Shown here in pieces: positions 1 to 6,037 of a stretch of DNA of 6,037 bases (the stretch's first letter is position 1; every line of letters begins with the position of its first letter). A model generated the notes under the pieces. It searched no databases and was not told the origin of the DNA. It was given only the letters and a program-made list of their open reading frames with translations. Location: NCBI GenBank assembly GCA_947177435.1, contig CAMWUM010000126.1, positions 1-6,037 of the forward strand, given 5' to 3'. The translations under genes and the position numbers were made by a program. The stretch comes from an uncultured Muribaculaceae bacterium. Its GTDB lineage: Bacteria > Bacteroidota > Bacteroidia > Bacteroidales > Muribaculaceae.

Positions 1-1037
1 TCAATCGTGTAATCCCAGTCGGCCGTGAGGTCGGTCATCTCGCCGGTGGCCATATCGCGCACGTAGAGGCGGTTTTTGTCACTCTCATATCCGTCATGCT
101 CCATGCTGAGCCATGCCAGGGTCTTGCCGTCGGCCGAGAAAGCAGGGCAGGTGTCGTAGCCGCCGAAGTTGTCACCCTCGGTGAGCTGCACTGTCGAGCC
201 GTCGGCCAGATTATAAAGGTAGAGGTCGGAATTGGTGGAGAGAGAGTACTCGATGCCCGTCTTCTTGCGCGATACATATACTATGCTCTTGCTGTCTGGA
301 GCCCAGGCGAACGATTCGATGCCACCGAAGGGCTTCATAGGAGCCTCATAGTCGGGCTCGTCGGCCATGATATCTACAATATTGCTCACGTGCATGCCGT
401 CGAAGTCGCCGATGAAGGGATGGGGATTTTCGGTCACCCATTCGTCCCAATGCTTGTACATAAGGTCATCGACAACCACGCCCGTGGCTTTGGGCAGGTC
501 GGCATAAAGCTCGTCAGCGGGGCGCGCGCGCTTGACGTTGCGGATGAGCAGCACCTTCTTCTCGTCAGGAGAGAAGAGGAAGCCGCCGATGCCGCCCTCA
601 ACGTCGCTTACCTGCACGCGGGATGTTCCGTCTGCAGCCATCACCCAGAGCTGAGGCTGGCCGTCGGCGTCGGGATAAACGAAAGCAATCTTCTTGCCGC
701 CTTCGATCCACGCCTCGCCGCTCTCCGACTTGGGAGAAGCGGTGATACGGGTCTGGTTCTGGCCGTCAGCGTCCATCACGTAGAGGTCGCGGTTCGACTT
801 GTTTTCGGGCACGCTCACGTAGCTGATGCCGTACAGGATTTGCGAGCCGTCGGGCGACACTTGCGCGCCGCTAACTCGGCCCAGAGCCATCATAGCGTCA
901 ACGTCGAAGATGCCCGCTTCGCTCTTGTAGTCGGGCTTGCCTATTACGGGCTGGTCATCTTGCTTGCCGGCGTCAGAGCAGGAGGCAAGGGCTAAGGCTG
1001 CGCTCATGGCAATCGCTGTAAATTTGCTTGTATTCAT
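1..1037 (-). CDS. S9-family (prolyl oligopeptidase/DPP-like) peptidase lipoprotein, N-terminal part
   Basis: This is the first 345 codons of a minus-strand gene cut by the left window edge. It starts with a lipoprotein signal: Lys5, a hydrophobic stretch, and a lipobox LAS|C with Cys20 as the likely lipidated residue. The start at 1037 is chosen because the next Met (residue 11) would remove the charged n-region. The rest reads as beta-propeller blades of the PD40/WD40-like type, each with a SPDG-like turn: GAQVSPDGSQILYG (57-70), FLFSPDEKKVLLIR (153-166), FAWAPDSKSIVYVS (243-256) and AFSADGKTLAWL (299-310). The segment LMYKHWDEW (192-200) resembles Bacteroidetes dipeptidyl-peptidase-5-like proteins, as I recall them. 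The Ser-Asp-His hydrolase domain would lie beyond the window, so peptidase activity is inferred from the propeller and not seen. The likely role is trimming peptides in the periplasm or at the outer membrane. A TolB-like propeller protein without a hydrolase domain is the alternative. Confidence 0.85.
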   Translation of the reverse strand, partial: MNTSKFTAIAMSAALALASCSDAGKQDDQPVIGKPDYKSEAGIFDVDAMMALGRVSGAQVSPDGSQILYGISYVSVPENKSNRDLYVMDADGQNQTRITASPKSESGEAWIEGGKKIAFVYPDADGQPQLWVMAADGTSRVQVSDVEGGIGGFLFSPDEKKVLLIRNVKRARPADELYADLPKATGVVVDDLMYKHWDEWVTENPHPFIGDFDGMHVSNIVDIMADEPDYEAPMKPFGGIESFAWAPDSKSIVYVSRKKTGIEYSLSTNSDLYLYNLADGSTVQLTEGDNFGGYDTCPAFSADGKTLAWLSMEHDGYESDKNRLYVRDMATGEMTDLTADWDYTI

Positions 1038-1055
1038 GATTATTATGATTTTCTC

Positions 1056-1093
1056 GATTAATCAAGATTGATCGGGATTAATCTTGATAATTA
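1056..1093 (-). promoter_or_regulatory. 10-bp phased GATTAATC palindrome array between pyrD and the peptidase gene
   Basis: Three 8-bp near-identical units begin exactly 10 bp apart: GATTAATC at 1056, GATTGATC at 1066 and GATTAATC at 1076. A degenerate fourth unit, GATAATTA, begins at 1086. GATTAATC is its own reverse complement. The same stretch contains a perfect 9-bp inverted repeat (1061-1069 with 1080-1088, 10-nt loop). No U-run follows on the minus strand, so it does not look like an intrinsic terminator of pyrD. One unit per helical turn suggests a binding site for a multimeric regulator or an RNA structure in the leader of the peptidase gene. The role is inferred. Confidence 0.4.
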
Positions 1094-2002
1094 TTAGATA
1101 ATTCCTCTGATTTCAGTGATGGATTTTAGGCCGTTGGCAGCGCAGTATTCGGCCAGGCCCTTTGCCACCTTCTCCGAGATGGATGGATCGATGAAGTTGG
1201 CCGTGCCTATCTGGATGGCAGTGGCGCCCGCCATAATGAACTCCAGGGCGTCACGCGTGGAGGCGATGCCGCCAAGTCCGATCACGGGGATGCCAACAGC
1301 CTTGGCCACCTGCCATACCATGCGCACCGCCACAGGCTTGACAGCCGGACCCGACAGGCCGCCGGTGATGGTCGACAAGTAGGGACGGCGGCGCTCAACG
1401 TCGATGGCCATGCCCATCAGCGTATTGATGAGCGAAACGCAATCGGCGCCCTCGGCCTCGACAGCCTTAGCTATGTCAACGATGGAGGTAACGTTGGGTG
1501 ACAGTTTCATAATCACCGTCTTGGGCCAAGCCTTGCGCACGGCGCGAGTCACCTCGGCAGCACCTGCGGTGGTGGTGCCGAATGCCATGCCGCCCTGCTT
1601 GACGTTGGGGCAGGAGATGTTGACCTCGATGGCACGGATGCGCGGCAGAGGCGCCAGTTTCTCGCAGACCTTCTCGTAGTCAGCAACCGTTGAGCCCGCC
1701 ACGTTGACAATGATTTCCGTGCTGAACTTCTCGGCGATGCGTGGATATATGTGGTCGATAAAGTAATCCACGCCTTTGTTTTGCAGGCCCACGGCATTGA
1801 GCATGCCTGCGGGCGTCTCGGCCATGCGCGGGCCTGGATTGCCCTCGCGGGGCAGCAGCGTAGTGCCTTTCACGATGATGCCACCGAGCGAGTTTACGTT
1901 CATCAGGTCCTCATACTCCTCGCCGTATCCGAATGTGCCCGACGCCGTCAGCACCGGGTTTTGCAGCTCGAGGCCGCCTATGTTGACGCTTAAAGTTCCC
2001 AT
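1094..2002 (-). CDS. pyrD: Dihydroorotate dehydrogenase class 1B, catalytic subunit PyrD
   Basis: Catalyses the fourth step of de novo UMP synthesis, dihydroorotate to orotate, in the cytoplasm using FMN. The 302-residue length is normal for the class 1 family. Visible landmarks are the N-terminal substrate/FMN region with TASGTFGYG (19-27), Lys46 and NAVGLQN (69-75); the motif VNISCPN (127-133), where Cys131 is the class 1 active-site base (Ser in membrane-bound class 2); Lys166; the GGLSG loop (214-218); and the FMN-phosphate segments GLGGI (242-246) and AIQIGT (262-267). There is no N-terminal membrane segment. The start codon lies inside the end of pyrK (13-nt overlap), which implies translational coupling and matches the obligate PyrD-PyrK complex of class 1B enzymes. 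The partner gene is what separates this from class 1A. Identification is firm. Confidence 0.97.
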   Translation of the reverse strand: MGTLSVNIGGLELQNPVLTASGTFGYGEEYEDLMNVNSLGGIIVKGTTLLPREGNPGPRMAETPAGMLNAVGLQNKGVDYFIDHIYPRIAEKFSTEIIVNVAGSTVADYEKVCEKLAPLPRIRAIEVNISCPNVKQGGMAFGTTTAGAAEVTRAVRKAWPKTVIMKLSPNVTSIVDIAKAVEAEGADCVSLINTLMGMAIDVERRRPYLSTITGGLSGPAVKPVAVRMVWQVAKAVGIPVIGLGGIASTRDALEFIMAGATAIQIGTANFIDPSISEKVAKGLAEYCAANGLKSITEIRGII

Positions 2003-2766
2003 TTCAGTTGGTTGATGTTAAATACGGGGCCCTCGGTGCACACGCACACGCGGCCGTGGTCAGTATCCTCTACGCAGCACAGGCAGGCGCCCAGTCCGCA
2101 GGCCATAGCATTTTCGAGCGACACCTCGCAGTTGATGCCCCTCGCCTTGGCGATTTTTGCCACGGCCTTCATCATCGGCGTCGGGCCGCAGCATGCTATG
2201 TGGGCGATGTCCTCGGCCATGGCCGGCAGTTGAGTTACGAAGCCTTTGGTACCCAGTTCGCCATTCTCAGTGGCAACGTGCACGGGGCCGTACTTTTCAA
2301 ACTCGTCGAGCATGAGCAAGTCGCCGGCCGAACGGGCGCCAAGGGCGAATTCAGGCACGTACCCGTTGTCCTTGAGCACCTTGCCGAAGTACAACAGGGG
2401 CGCCACGCCCACTCCGCCGCCCACCAGCAGCACTCTCCCACCCTTTTCGGGCATAGAGAAGCCGCGGCCCAGCGGTAGTATGACGCTCAGCTGCTGGCCC
2501 TCAACGCAGGCGATAAGGCTGCGCGTGCCTTTGCCGGCGGCGCGTACCAGCAGCCACAACTCATTGGCCTCATAATCAACGAAATTTACCGAAATGGGCC
2601 GACGCAGAAATGCGCCTTTGCAGTCAGGTACGTCCACCTGCACGAACTGCCCCGGCTCGATATCACCAGGCAGTATACCCTCGACGGGCACGAGCTTGAG
2701 CAGCCCGTATGTTCCGCCATTGTATACACGCGCGCTATGCACGCGCATCATAATCTCTCTCTTCAT
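1990..2766 (-). CDS. pyrK: Dihydroorotate dehydrogenase electron-transfer subunit PyrK (FAD, 2Fe-2S)
   Basis: Moves electrons from PyrD's FMN through a 2Fe-2S cluster and FAD to NAD+, forming the PyrD2PyrK2 complex. In order, the 258-residue protein shows a ferredoxin-reductase beta-barrel with the FAD motif RRPIS (55-59), an NAD-binding domain with GGGVGVAPL (116-124) and CGPTPMM (193-199), and a C-terminal cluster domain with MACGLGAC (221-228) and the CTEGPVF turn (243-249). Likely cluster ligands are Cys223, Cys228, Cys231 and Cys243; Cys230 and Cys241 are extra neighbours. The start at 2766 gives the longest form. Met6/Met7 (2751/2748) is a real alternative, because an AGAGAG purine run sits just upstream of it. 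The gene follows the lipid kinase by 21 nt and overlaps pyrD by 13 nt. Confidence 0.96.
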   Translation of the reverse strand: MKREIMMRVHSARVYNGGTYGLLKLVPVEGILPGDIEPGQFVQVDVPDCKGAFLRRPISVNFVDYEANELWLLVRAAGKGTRSLIACVEGQQLSVILPLGRGFSMPEKGGRVLLVGGGVGVAPLLYFGKVLKDNGYVPEFALGARSAGDLLMLDEFEKYGPVHVATENGELGTKGFVTQLPAMAEDIAHIACCGPTPMMKAVAKIAKARGINCEVSLENAMACGLGACLCCVEDTDHGRVCVCTEGPVFNINQLKWEL

Positions 2767-2787
2767 GTATGCGGTTGCAAATTGAAA

Positions 2788-3786
2788 TTACTGCTTTTTG
2801 AAGATGCGGCCGACGGTGATGGCCGCGTCGCGCATGGCCGAGCCCACCGGAGTGACGAAAGGCGTGATGCCGCGGTGCGTGGTAGGCACGAAAATCTTGA
2901 TGCTGCCGGGCAGGCAGCGAATTTTGAGCAGCTTGTTGAACATCAGCGGTTCGCCGTCGATATGGCCCCACACATTGCCTTTGATTTCGATTTCCGCACT
3001 CTCGGCCTGCATGGTCTCGATGTCGGGATTTTTCGTGGCGTTGCCCATCATGATGTCGATGCCCGAGATGAGGGTGCGCAGGGTGTTAACATCCTTGACG
3101 GTCACAAACTCAAGCTTGCCGTCGCGGATTGACGAACCCGGCGAAATGTACGCGTCGTTGCCGTACTGCGAGGCGTTGCAGCATGCCAGGATGAGGGCGT
3201 CGAAGTCCTGCCTCTTGCCGCCGACGGTCAGTCCGTAAGTCTTGCTCTTGTAGGTGCCGAGCGTGGCGAACACCGTGCGTATGTACTCCGACGGCCCGCG
3301 ACGCTTGGCCTTGGCAAACTTGTGCGACACATAGGCGTCAAAGCCTAAGCCGCAGGTGCAGAAAAATTTATGATTTATTTCATTGCCATCGGAGTCGAAG
3401 CTTGCCACCTCGCCACAGTCGCAATCCACCACCACGCCATTCTCCACCACCTCGAGGGCCATCAGCTCATCGATTGGCAGCTCAATATGGCGCGCCAGTC
3501 CGTTGCCGCTGCCCGACGGGAGTATGCCCAGCACGGCGCCGGTGCCCACCATCTGCGAGGCAGCCTCGTTGATGGTGCCGTCGCCTCCGCACACCACGAT
3601 GGTGCCGCATCCGTCGGCAATCGCCTCGCGGACAAGCTCTCCGGCATGCCCGCTGCGCTTGGTGAGCGCCACGGTGACGTCGCGGCCCGTGCGCGCCAGG
3701 CGCGAGGCCAGTATGTCGATCAGGCCCTCCTTTTTGTTGATGCCCGATATCGGATTTATGAGCAGAAGCGTCTTTTTCTGATTCAT
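2788..3786 (-). CDS. Diacylglycerol kinase-family lipid kinase (DgkB/YegS type)
   Basis: A soluble or membrane-peripheral lipid kinase that probably phosphorylates diacylglycerol or a related lipid with ATP, feeding phosphatidic acid back to phospholipid synthesis. The 332-residue length is usual for the family. The catalytic domain shows NPISG (11-15), the nucleotide-binding GGDGT (67-71) followed by INEA, and the glycine-rich PSGSGNGLAR (90-99). The C-terminal beta-sandwich contains CGLGFDA (145-151) and HIDGEP (275-280), the conserved DGE acid pair of the family. There are no membrane helices, so it is not the small integral DgkA type. The start is fixed by the first beta strand, which begins at residue 5. 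It is the first gene of the minus-strand cluster and has its own -7 box immediately upstream. Sphingolipid bases are another possible substrate, since Bacteroidales make sphingolipids. Sequence alone does not decide this. Confidence 0.92.
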   Translation of the reverse strand: MNQKKTLLLINPISGINKKEGLIDILASRLARTGRDVTVALTKRSGHAGELVREAIADGCGTIVVCGGDGTINEAASQMVGTGAVLGILPSGSGNGLARHIELPIDELMALEVVENGVVVDCDCGEVASFDSDGNEINHKFFCTCGLGFDAYVSHKFAKAKRRGPSEYIRTVFATLGTYKSKTYGLTVGGKRQDFDALILACCNASQYGNDAYISPGSSIRDGKLEFVTVKDVNTLRTLISGIDIMMGNATKNPDIETMQAESAEIEIKGNVWGHIDGEPLMFNKLLKIRCLPGSIKIFVPTTHRGITPFVTPVGSAMRDAAITVGRIFKKQ

Positions 3787-3790
3787 ACGG

Positions 3791-3798
3791 CAAAGTTA
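3791..3798 (-). promoter_or_regulatory. Bacteroidetes -7 box for the lipid kinase cluster
   Basis: The minus strand reads TAACTTTG, a perfect match to the Bacteroidetes TAnnTTTG consensus, followed by CCGT and then the kinase ATG. Transcription would begin at or within a few nucleotides of the start codon, implying a leaderless or nearly leaderless mRNA. No convincing TTTG -33 element was found at the usual distance upstream. Confidence 0.65.
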
Positions 3799-3844
3799 CG
3801 ATATTTTTCTATATTTTAACGCGTCATAGTACGAATATTTTTAG

Positions 3845-3852
3845 TAATTTTG
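3845..3852 (+). promoter_or_regulatory. Bacteroidetes -7 box for proS and the HU genes
   Basis: TAATTTTG matches TAnnTTTG exactly and lies 48 nt before the chosen proS ATG, predicting a leader of roughly 40 nt. The upstream region is AT-rich but shows no clear -33 TTTG. Its position argues against starting proS at the in-frame TTG at 3850, which falls inside the box. Confidence 0.65.
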
Positions 3853-3854
3853 CG

Positions 3855-3872
3855 CTTAGTATTCCTATTAAG
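3855..3872 (+). promoter_or_regulatory. Small hairpin at the 5' end of the proS leader
   Basis: CTTAGTA and TATTAAG can pair as a 7-bp stem with one G-U pair around a TTCC loop, just downstream of the -7 box. It would sit at the very 5' end of the transcript. It is AU-rich and weak, no U-run follows, and it shows no T-box or known riboswitch features. It may stabilise the mRNA end or may be chance. Confidence 0.25.
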
Positions 3873-3900
3873 AATAATCAAATCAAACAAAGTCAATATA

Positions 3901-5382
3901 ATGGCAATAGAACTCAAAGGACTCACCAAGCGCAGCGAGAATTACTCGCAATGGTACAACGAACTGGTCGTAAAAGCCGACCTGGCAGAGCAGTCCGCCG
4001 TGCGCGGCTGCATGGTCATCAAGCCTTACGGCTACGCTATCTGGGAAAAGATGCAGCAGACGCTCGACTCCATGTTCAAGGAGACCGGCGTGCAGAACGC
4101 ATATTTCCCGCTCCTCATCCCCAAGTCATACCTCTGCCGCGAGGCCGAGCACGTCGAGGGCTTTGCCAAGGAGTGCGCCGTGGTCACCCACTATCGCCTC
4201 AAGAACGACCCCAACGGCACCGGCGTCGTAGTTGACCCTGACGCCCGCCTCGAGGAGGAGCTCATCATCCGCCCCACCTCTGAAACCATCATCTGGGGCA
4301 CATACAAAAACTGGATCCATTCGTGGCGCGACCTGCCCATCCTCATCAACCAGTGGGCCAACGTGATGCGTTGGGAAATGCGTACCCGCATGTTCCTCCG
4401 CACGGCCGAATTCCTCTGGCAGGAGGGCCACTGCGCCCACGCCACCGCCGAGGAGTCGCAAGCCCGCACCGTGGAGATGATCAACATCTACGCCCGCTTC
4501 GCCCAGGACTATATGGCCATGCCCGTTATCCAAGGCGTCAAGAGCGCCAACGAGCGTTTCGCCGGCGCCCTCAACACCTACACCATCGAGGCTATGATGC
4601 AGGACGGCAAGGCTCTGCAGGCCGGCACGTCGCACAACCTCGGCCAGAACTTCGCCAAGGCGTTCGACGTTACCTTCGCAAACAAGGAGAACAAGCCCGA
4701 GTACGTATGGGCCAACTCGTGGGGCGTATCTACCCGCCTTATGGGCGCGCTGATCATGACGCACAGCGACGACAACGGCCTGGTGCTCCCTCCCCGCCTC
4801 GCTCCCATCCAGGTAGTCATCATCCCCATCTACAAAAACAAGGAGCAACTCGACAAGATTACCGCCACCGTCCTCCCCATCATGGACGAACTCAAGAAGG
4901 CCGGCGTAAGCGTCAAGTACGACGACGCCGACAACAAGCGTCCCGGCTTCAAGTTTGCCGACTACGAACTCAAAGGCGTGCCAGTGCGCCTCGTGCTCGG
5001 CGAGCGTGACATCGAAAACGACACCGTCGAACTCATGCGCCGCGACACTCTCGAGAAGGAGAACGTGCCTCTCGAAGGCATCGCCCAGCACATCGAGCAG
5101 CTCCTCGAGGACATCCAGGCCAACATCTACAAGAAGGCCCTCGACATGCGCCAGTCACGCACCTACGTATGTGACTCTTACGAAGACTTCAAGGCCCGTA
5201 TCGACGGCGGCGGCTTCTTCCTCTGCCACTGGGACGGCACCACTGAGACCGAAGAACTCATCAAGGCCGAAACCAAAGCCACCATCCGCTGCATTCCTCT
5301 CGAGGGCGACAAGACGCCAGGCGTGTGCATGGTCACCGGCAAGCCTTCGGCCCAGCGAGTCATCATCGCAAGGAACTATTAA
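3901..5382 (+). CDS. proS: Prolyl-tRNA synthetase, archaeal/eukaryotic type (type 3)
   Basis: Charges tRNA-Pro with proline using ATP in the cytoplasm. The ATG at 3901 gives 493 residues beginning [20 protein letters not shown], as in Bacteroidales homologues as I recall them. An in-frame upstream TTG is rejected because it lies in the promoter. Class II landmarks are motif 1 around 51-74, the proline-binding RPTSET loop (124-129), motif 2 at [21 protein letters not shown] split across 157-177, [10 protein letters not shown] (242-251), and motif 3 at LVLPPRLAP (294-302) with Arg299. The anticodon-binding domain spans about 303-400. The C-terminal domain (about 410-493) ends in the conserved aromatic tail IIARNY. 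The editing insert of the roughly 570-residue bacterial type is absent. The C-terminal zinc site looks incomplete: Cys442 and Cys476 have no paired second cysteine. The stop codon overlaps the next start. Confidence 0.97.
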   Translation: MAIELKGLTKRSENYSQWYNELVVKADLAEQSAVRGCMVIKPYGYAIWEKMQQTLDSMFKETGVQNAYFPLLIPKSYLCREAEHVEGFAKECAVVTHYRLKNDPNGTGVVVDPDARLEEELIIRPTSETIIWGTYKNWIHSWRDLPILINQWANVMRWEMRTRMFLRTAEFLWQEGHCAHATAEESQARTVEMINIYARFAQDYMAMPVIQGVKSANERFAGALNTYTIEAMMQDGKALQAGTSHNLGQNFAKAFDVTFANKENKPEYVWANSWGVSTRLMGALIMTHSDDNGLVLPPRLAPIQVVIIPIYKNKEQLDKITATVLPIMDELKKAGVSVKYDDADNKRPGFKFADYELKGVPVRLVLGERDIENDTVELMRRDTLEKENVPLEGIAQHIEQLLEDIQANIYKKALDMRQSRTYVCDSYEDFKARIDGGGFFLCHWDGTTETEELIKAETKATIRCIPLEGDKTPGVCMVTGKPSAQRVIIARNY

Positions 5383-5663
5383 TGATGGACAGCAAAGCAT
5401 TCACATCCCAACTGGCAAAGCGGCTCGACGCCGACCCCAAAGACATGGCCGACATGACCGCCACTTTTGTGGCGGTCATCCGCGAGCGCATGCAGGAGTT
5501 CGACTCGGTCGCCATACCCGGCTTCGGCAACTTCGTGACCATCAAGCAGCCCGAGCAGGTGAAAGTCGATCCCGCCACGGGCAAGCGTATGCTCATCCCA
5601 CCAAAAATCAAGCTCGAGTTCTCGCCGAGCGCCATGTTTAAAAAGCAAGTCGACCATGAATAG
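5382..5663 (+). CDS. HU-family DNA-binding protein with arginine-poor beta-arm
   Basis: A 93-residue protein of normal HU length. Two helices (about 4-40) lead to the signature IPGFGNF (45-51), then the two-stranded arm, and the closing strand and helix LEFSPSAMFKKQV (78-90). Spacing from GFGNF to the closing Phe is 29 residues, the same as in E. coli HU-alpha. The arm tip keeps DPATGK (63-68) with Pro64, the residue that wedges into DNA. The arm positions that carry Arg55, Arg58 and Arg61 in E. coli HU-alpha are Gln56, Gln59 and Val62 here. It is therefore probably a divergent HU with altered DNA affinity. The ATG at 5382 shares its A with the proS TAA; a second ATG follows at 5385 and either may be used. 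Tight coupling to proS implies co-transcription. IHF-like function is an alternative. Confidence 0.9.
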   Translation: MMDSKAFTSQLAKRLDADPKDMADMTATFVAVIRERMQEFDSVAIPGFGNFVTIKQPEQVKVDPATGKRMLIPPKIKLEFSPSAMFKKQVDHE

Positions 5664-6037
5664 CATCGTTACACTCAAGCGCCTGGTCGAACTGCTTTCA
5701 CAAGCCTCAGGCAAGAACATGGCATACGTTGACGCATACATCCGCGCCTTTACCGACGCCGTGCGTTCAGCCGTCGCCGCAGGCGAGGAGGTCAAAGTCA
5801 AAGGCCTCGGCACATTCGCCGTTGACCCCGACACGCGCGCCATCACATTCGAGCCCGACGCCGAACTGGCCAAAGCCATCAACGAGCCATTCGCCATGTT
5901 CACCGCCGAAGAAGTCTCCCCCAACGTCGACGACGACATCGCCGACCCCGACTTCATCTTCGACATCGCAGACCCCGCCCCAGAGCCCGAGCCCGAATCA
6001 ATCCCAACCGAAATACCGGAGCCAATCCCCCCAACAG
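5656..6037 (+). CDS. Arm-less HU-like protein with acidic proline-rich tail, 3' end outside the window
   Basis: 127 codons are visible and the frame is open to the edge. Residues 1-82 follow the HU pattern: helices at about 4-18 and 22-42, then VKVKGLGTF (46-54), a strand ITFEPDAEL (63-71), and a final helix (about 72-82). Only 11 residues separate GLGTF from the closing Phe65, against 29 in canonical HU, so the DNA-gripping beta-arm is missing. From about 90 on the sequence is acidic and proline-rich, with an IADPDF/IADPAP near-repeat and many PEP-like steps, which suggests a disordered linker. The start ATG lies 8 nt inside the upstream HU gene, a strong sign of coupled translation. What follows the linker is unknown. 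In Bacteroidetes, HU-fold domains occur fused to membrane or SPOR segments, so a membrane-anchored protein is possible but not seen. Function is not assigned. Confidence 0.8.
   Translation, partial: MNSIVTLKRLVELLSQASGKNMAYVDAYIRAFTDAVRSAVAAGEEVKVKGLGTFAVDPDTRAITFEPDAELAKAINEPFAMFTAEEVSPNVDDDIADPDFIFDIADPAPEPEPESIPTEIPEPIPPT

Noticed and set aside
96..995. 299-codon plus-strand open frame opposite the peptidase gene
   Set aside because: It is antisense to a clear lipoprotein-propeller coding frame, has no recognisable domain, and arises from GC-rich third codon positions.
1061..1088. Intrinsic terminator after pyrD
   Set aside because: The inverted repeat is AT-rich with a 10-nt loop and no U-tract follows on the minus strand, so it is treated as a possible regulatory site.
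2767..2787. Second promoter between the lipid kinase and pyrK
   Set aside because: The minus strand has TCAATTTG, one mismatch from the -7 consensus, but there is no -33 element and the gap is only 21 nt, so it is too weak to call.
3850..3900. N-terminal extension of proS from the TTG at 3850
   Set aside because: The TTG lies within the TAATTTTG promoter box, and the 17 added residues are not part of the ProRS fold, which starts normally at 3901.
4323..5009. 228-codon plus-strand frame overlapping proS
   Set aside because: Arg/His/Pro/Gln-rich translation typical of a shifted frame of a GC-rich gene, with no start signal of its own.
4126..5091. 321-codon minus-strand open frame inside proS
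   Set aside because: It lies entirely opposite a conserved ProRS sequence and its protein is a low-complexity Val/Gly/His/Leu/Asp-rich shadow without motifs.
5379..5966. 195-codon minus-strand frame opposite both HU genes
   Set aside because: Both HU-fold frames on the plus strand are supported by family pattern and coupled starts; the antisense product is Ser/Ala-rich with no domain.

Overview
The window looks like core chromosome from a fairly GC-rich member of the Bacteroidales, possibly a Muribaculaceae-like gut anaerobe. The family is an inference. The evidence is: a compact archaeal/eukaryotic-type prolyl-tRNA synthetase without the bacterial editing insert; an NAD-linked PyrD/PyrK dihydroorotate dehydrogenase; two promoter -7 boxes matching the Bacteroidetes TAnnTTTG consensus; no clear Shine-Dalgarno sequences at most starts; and a lipoprotein S9-type peptidase. 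No mobile element, CRISPR array, tRNA or rRNA gene was seen.

The left part (1-3786) is four tightly packed minus-strand genes. In transcription order they are a diacylglycerol-kinase-family lipid kinase, pyrK, pyrD and the N-terminal half of an S9-family peptidase that runs off the left edge. The gaps are 21 nt, a 13-nt overlap, and 57 nt, so one transcript is plausible. PyrK and PyrD together oxidise dihydroorotate to orotate with NAD+ as final acceptor. The 57-nt gap before the peptidase holds an unusual set of GATTAATC-like palindromes repeating every 10 bp.

Positions 3787-3900 are an AT-rich divergent control region. It has one -7 box facing left, ending only 4 nt from the kinase start codon, and one facing right, about 48 nt before proS.

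The right part (3901-6037) is a plus-strand run: proS, a full-length HU-family gene whose start codon shares a base with the proS stop, and a second HU-like gene that overlaps the first by 8 nt and runs off the right edge. The second HU-like protein has lost the DNA-binding beta-arm and has an acidic, proline-rich tail, so it is probably not a normal nucleoid protein. This pair, coupled to a tRNA synthetase, is the most interesting part of an otherwise ordinary housekeeping region.
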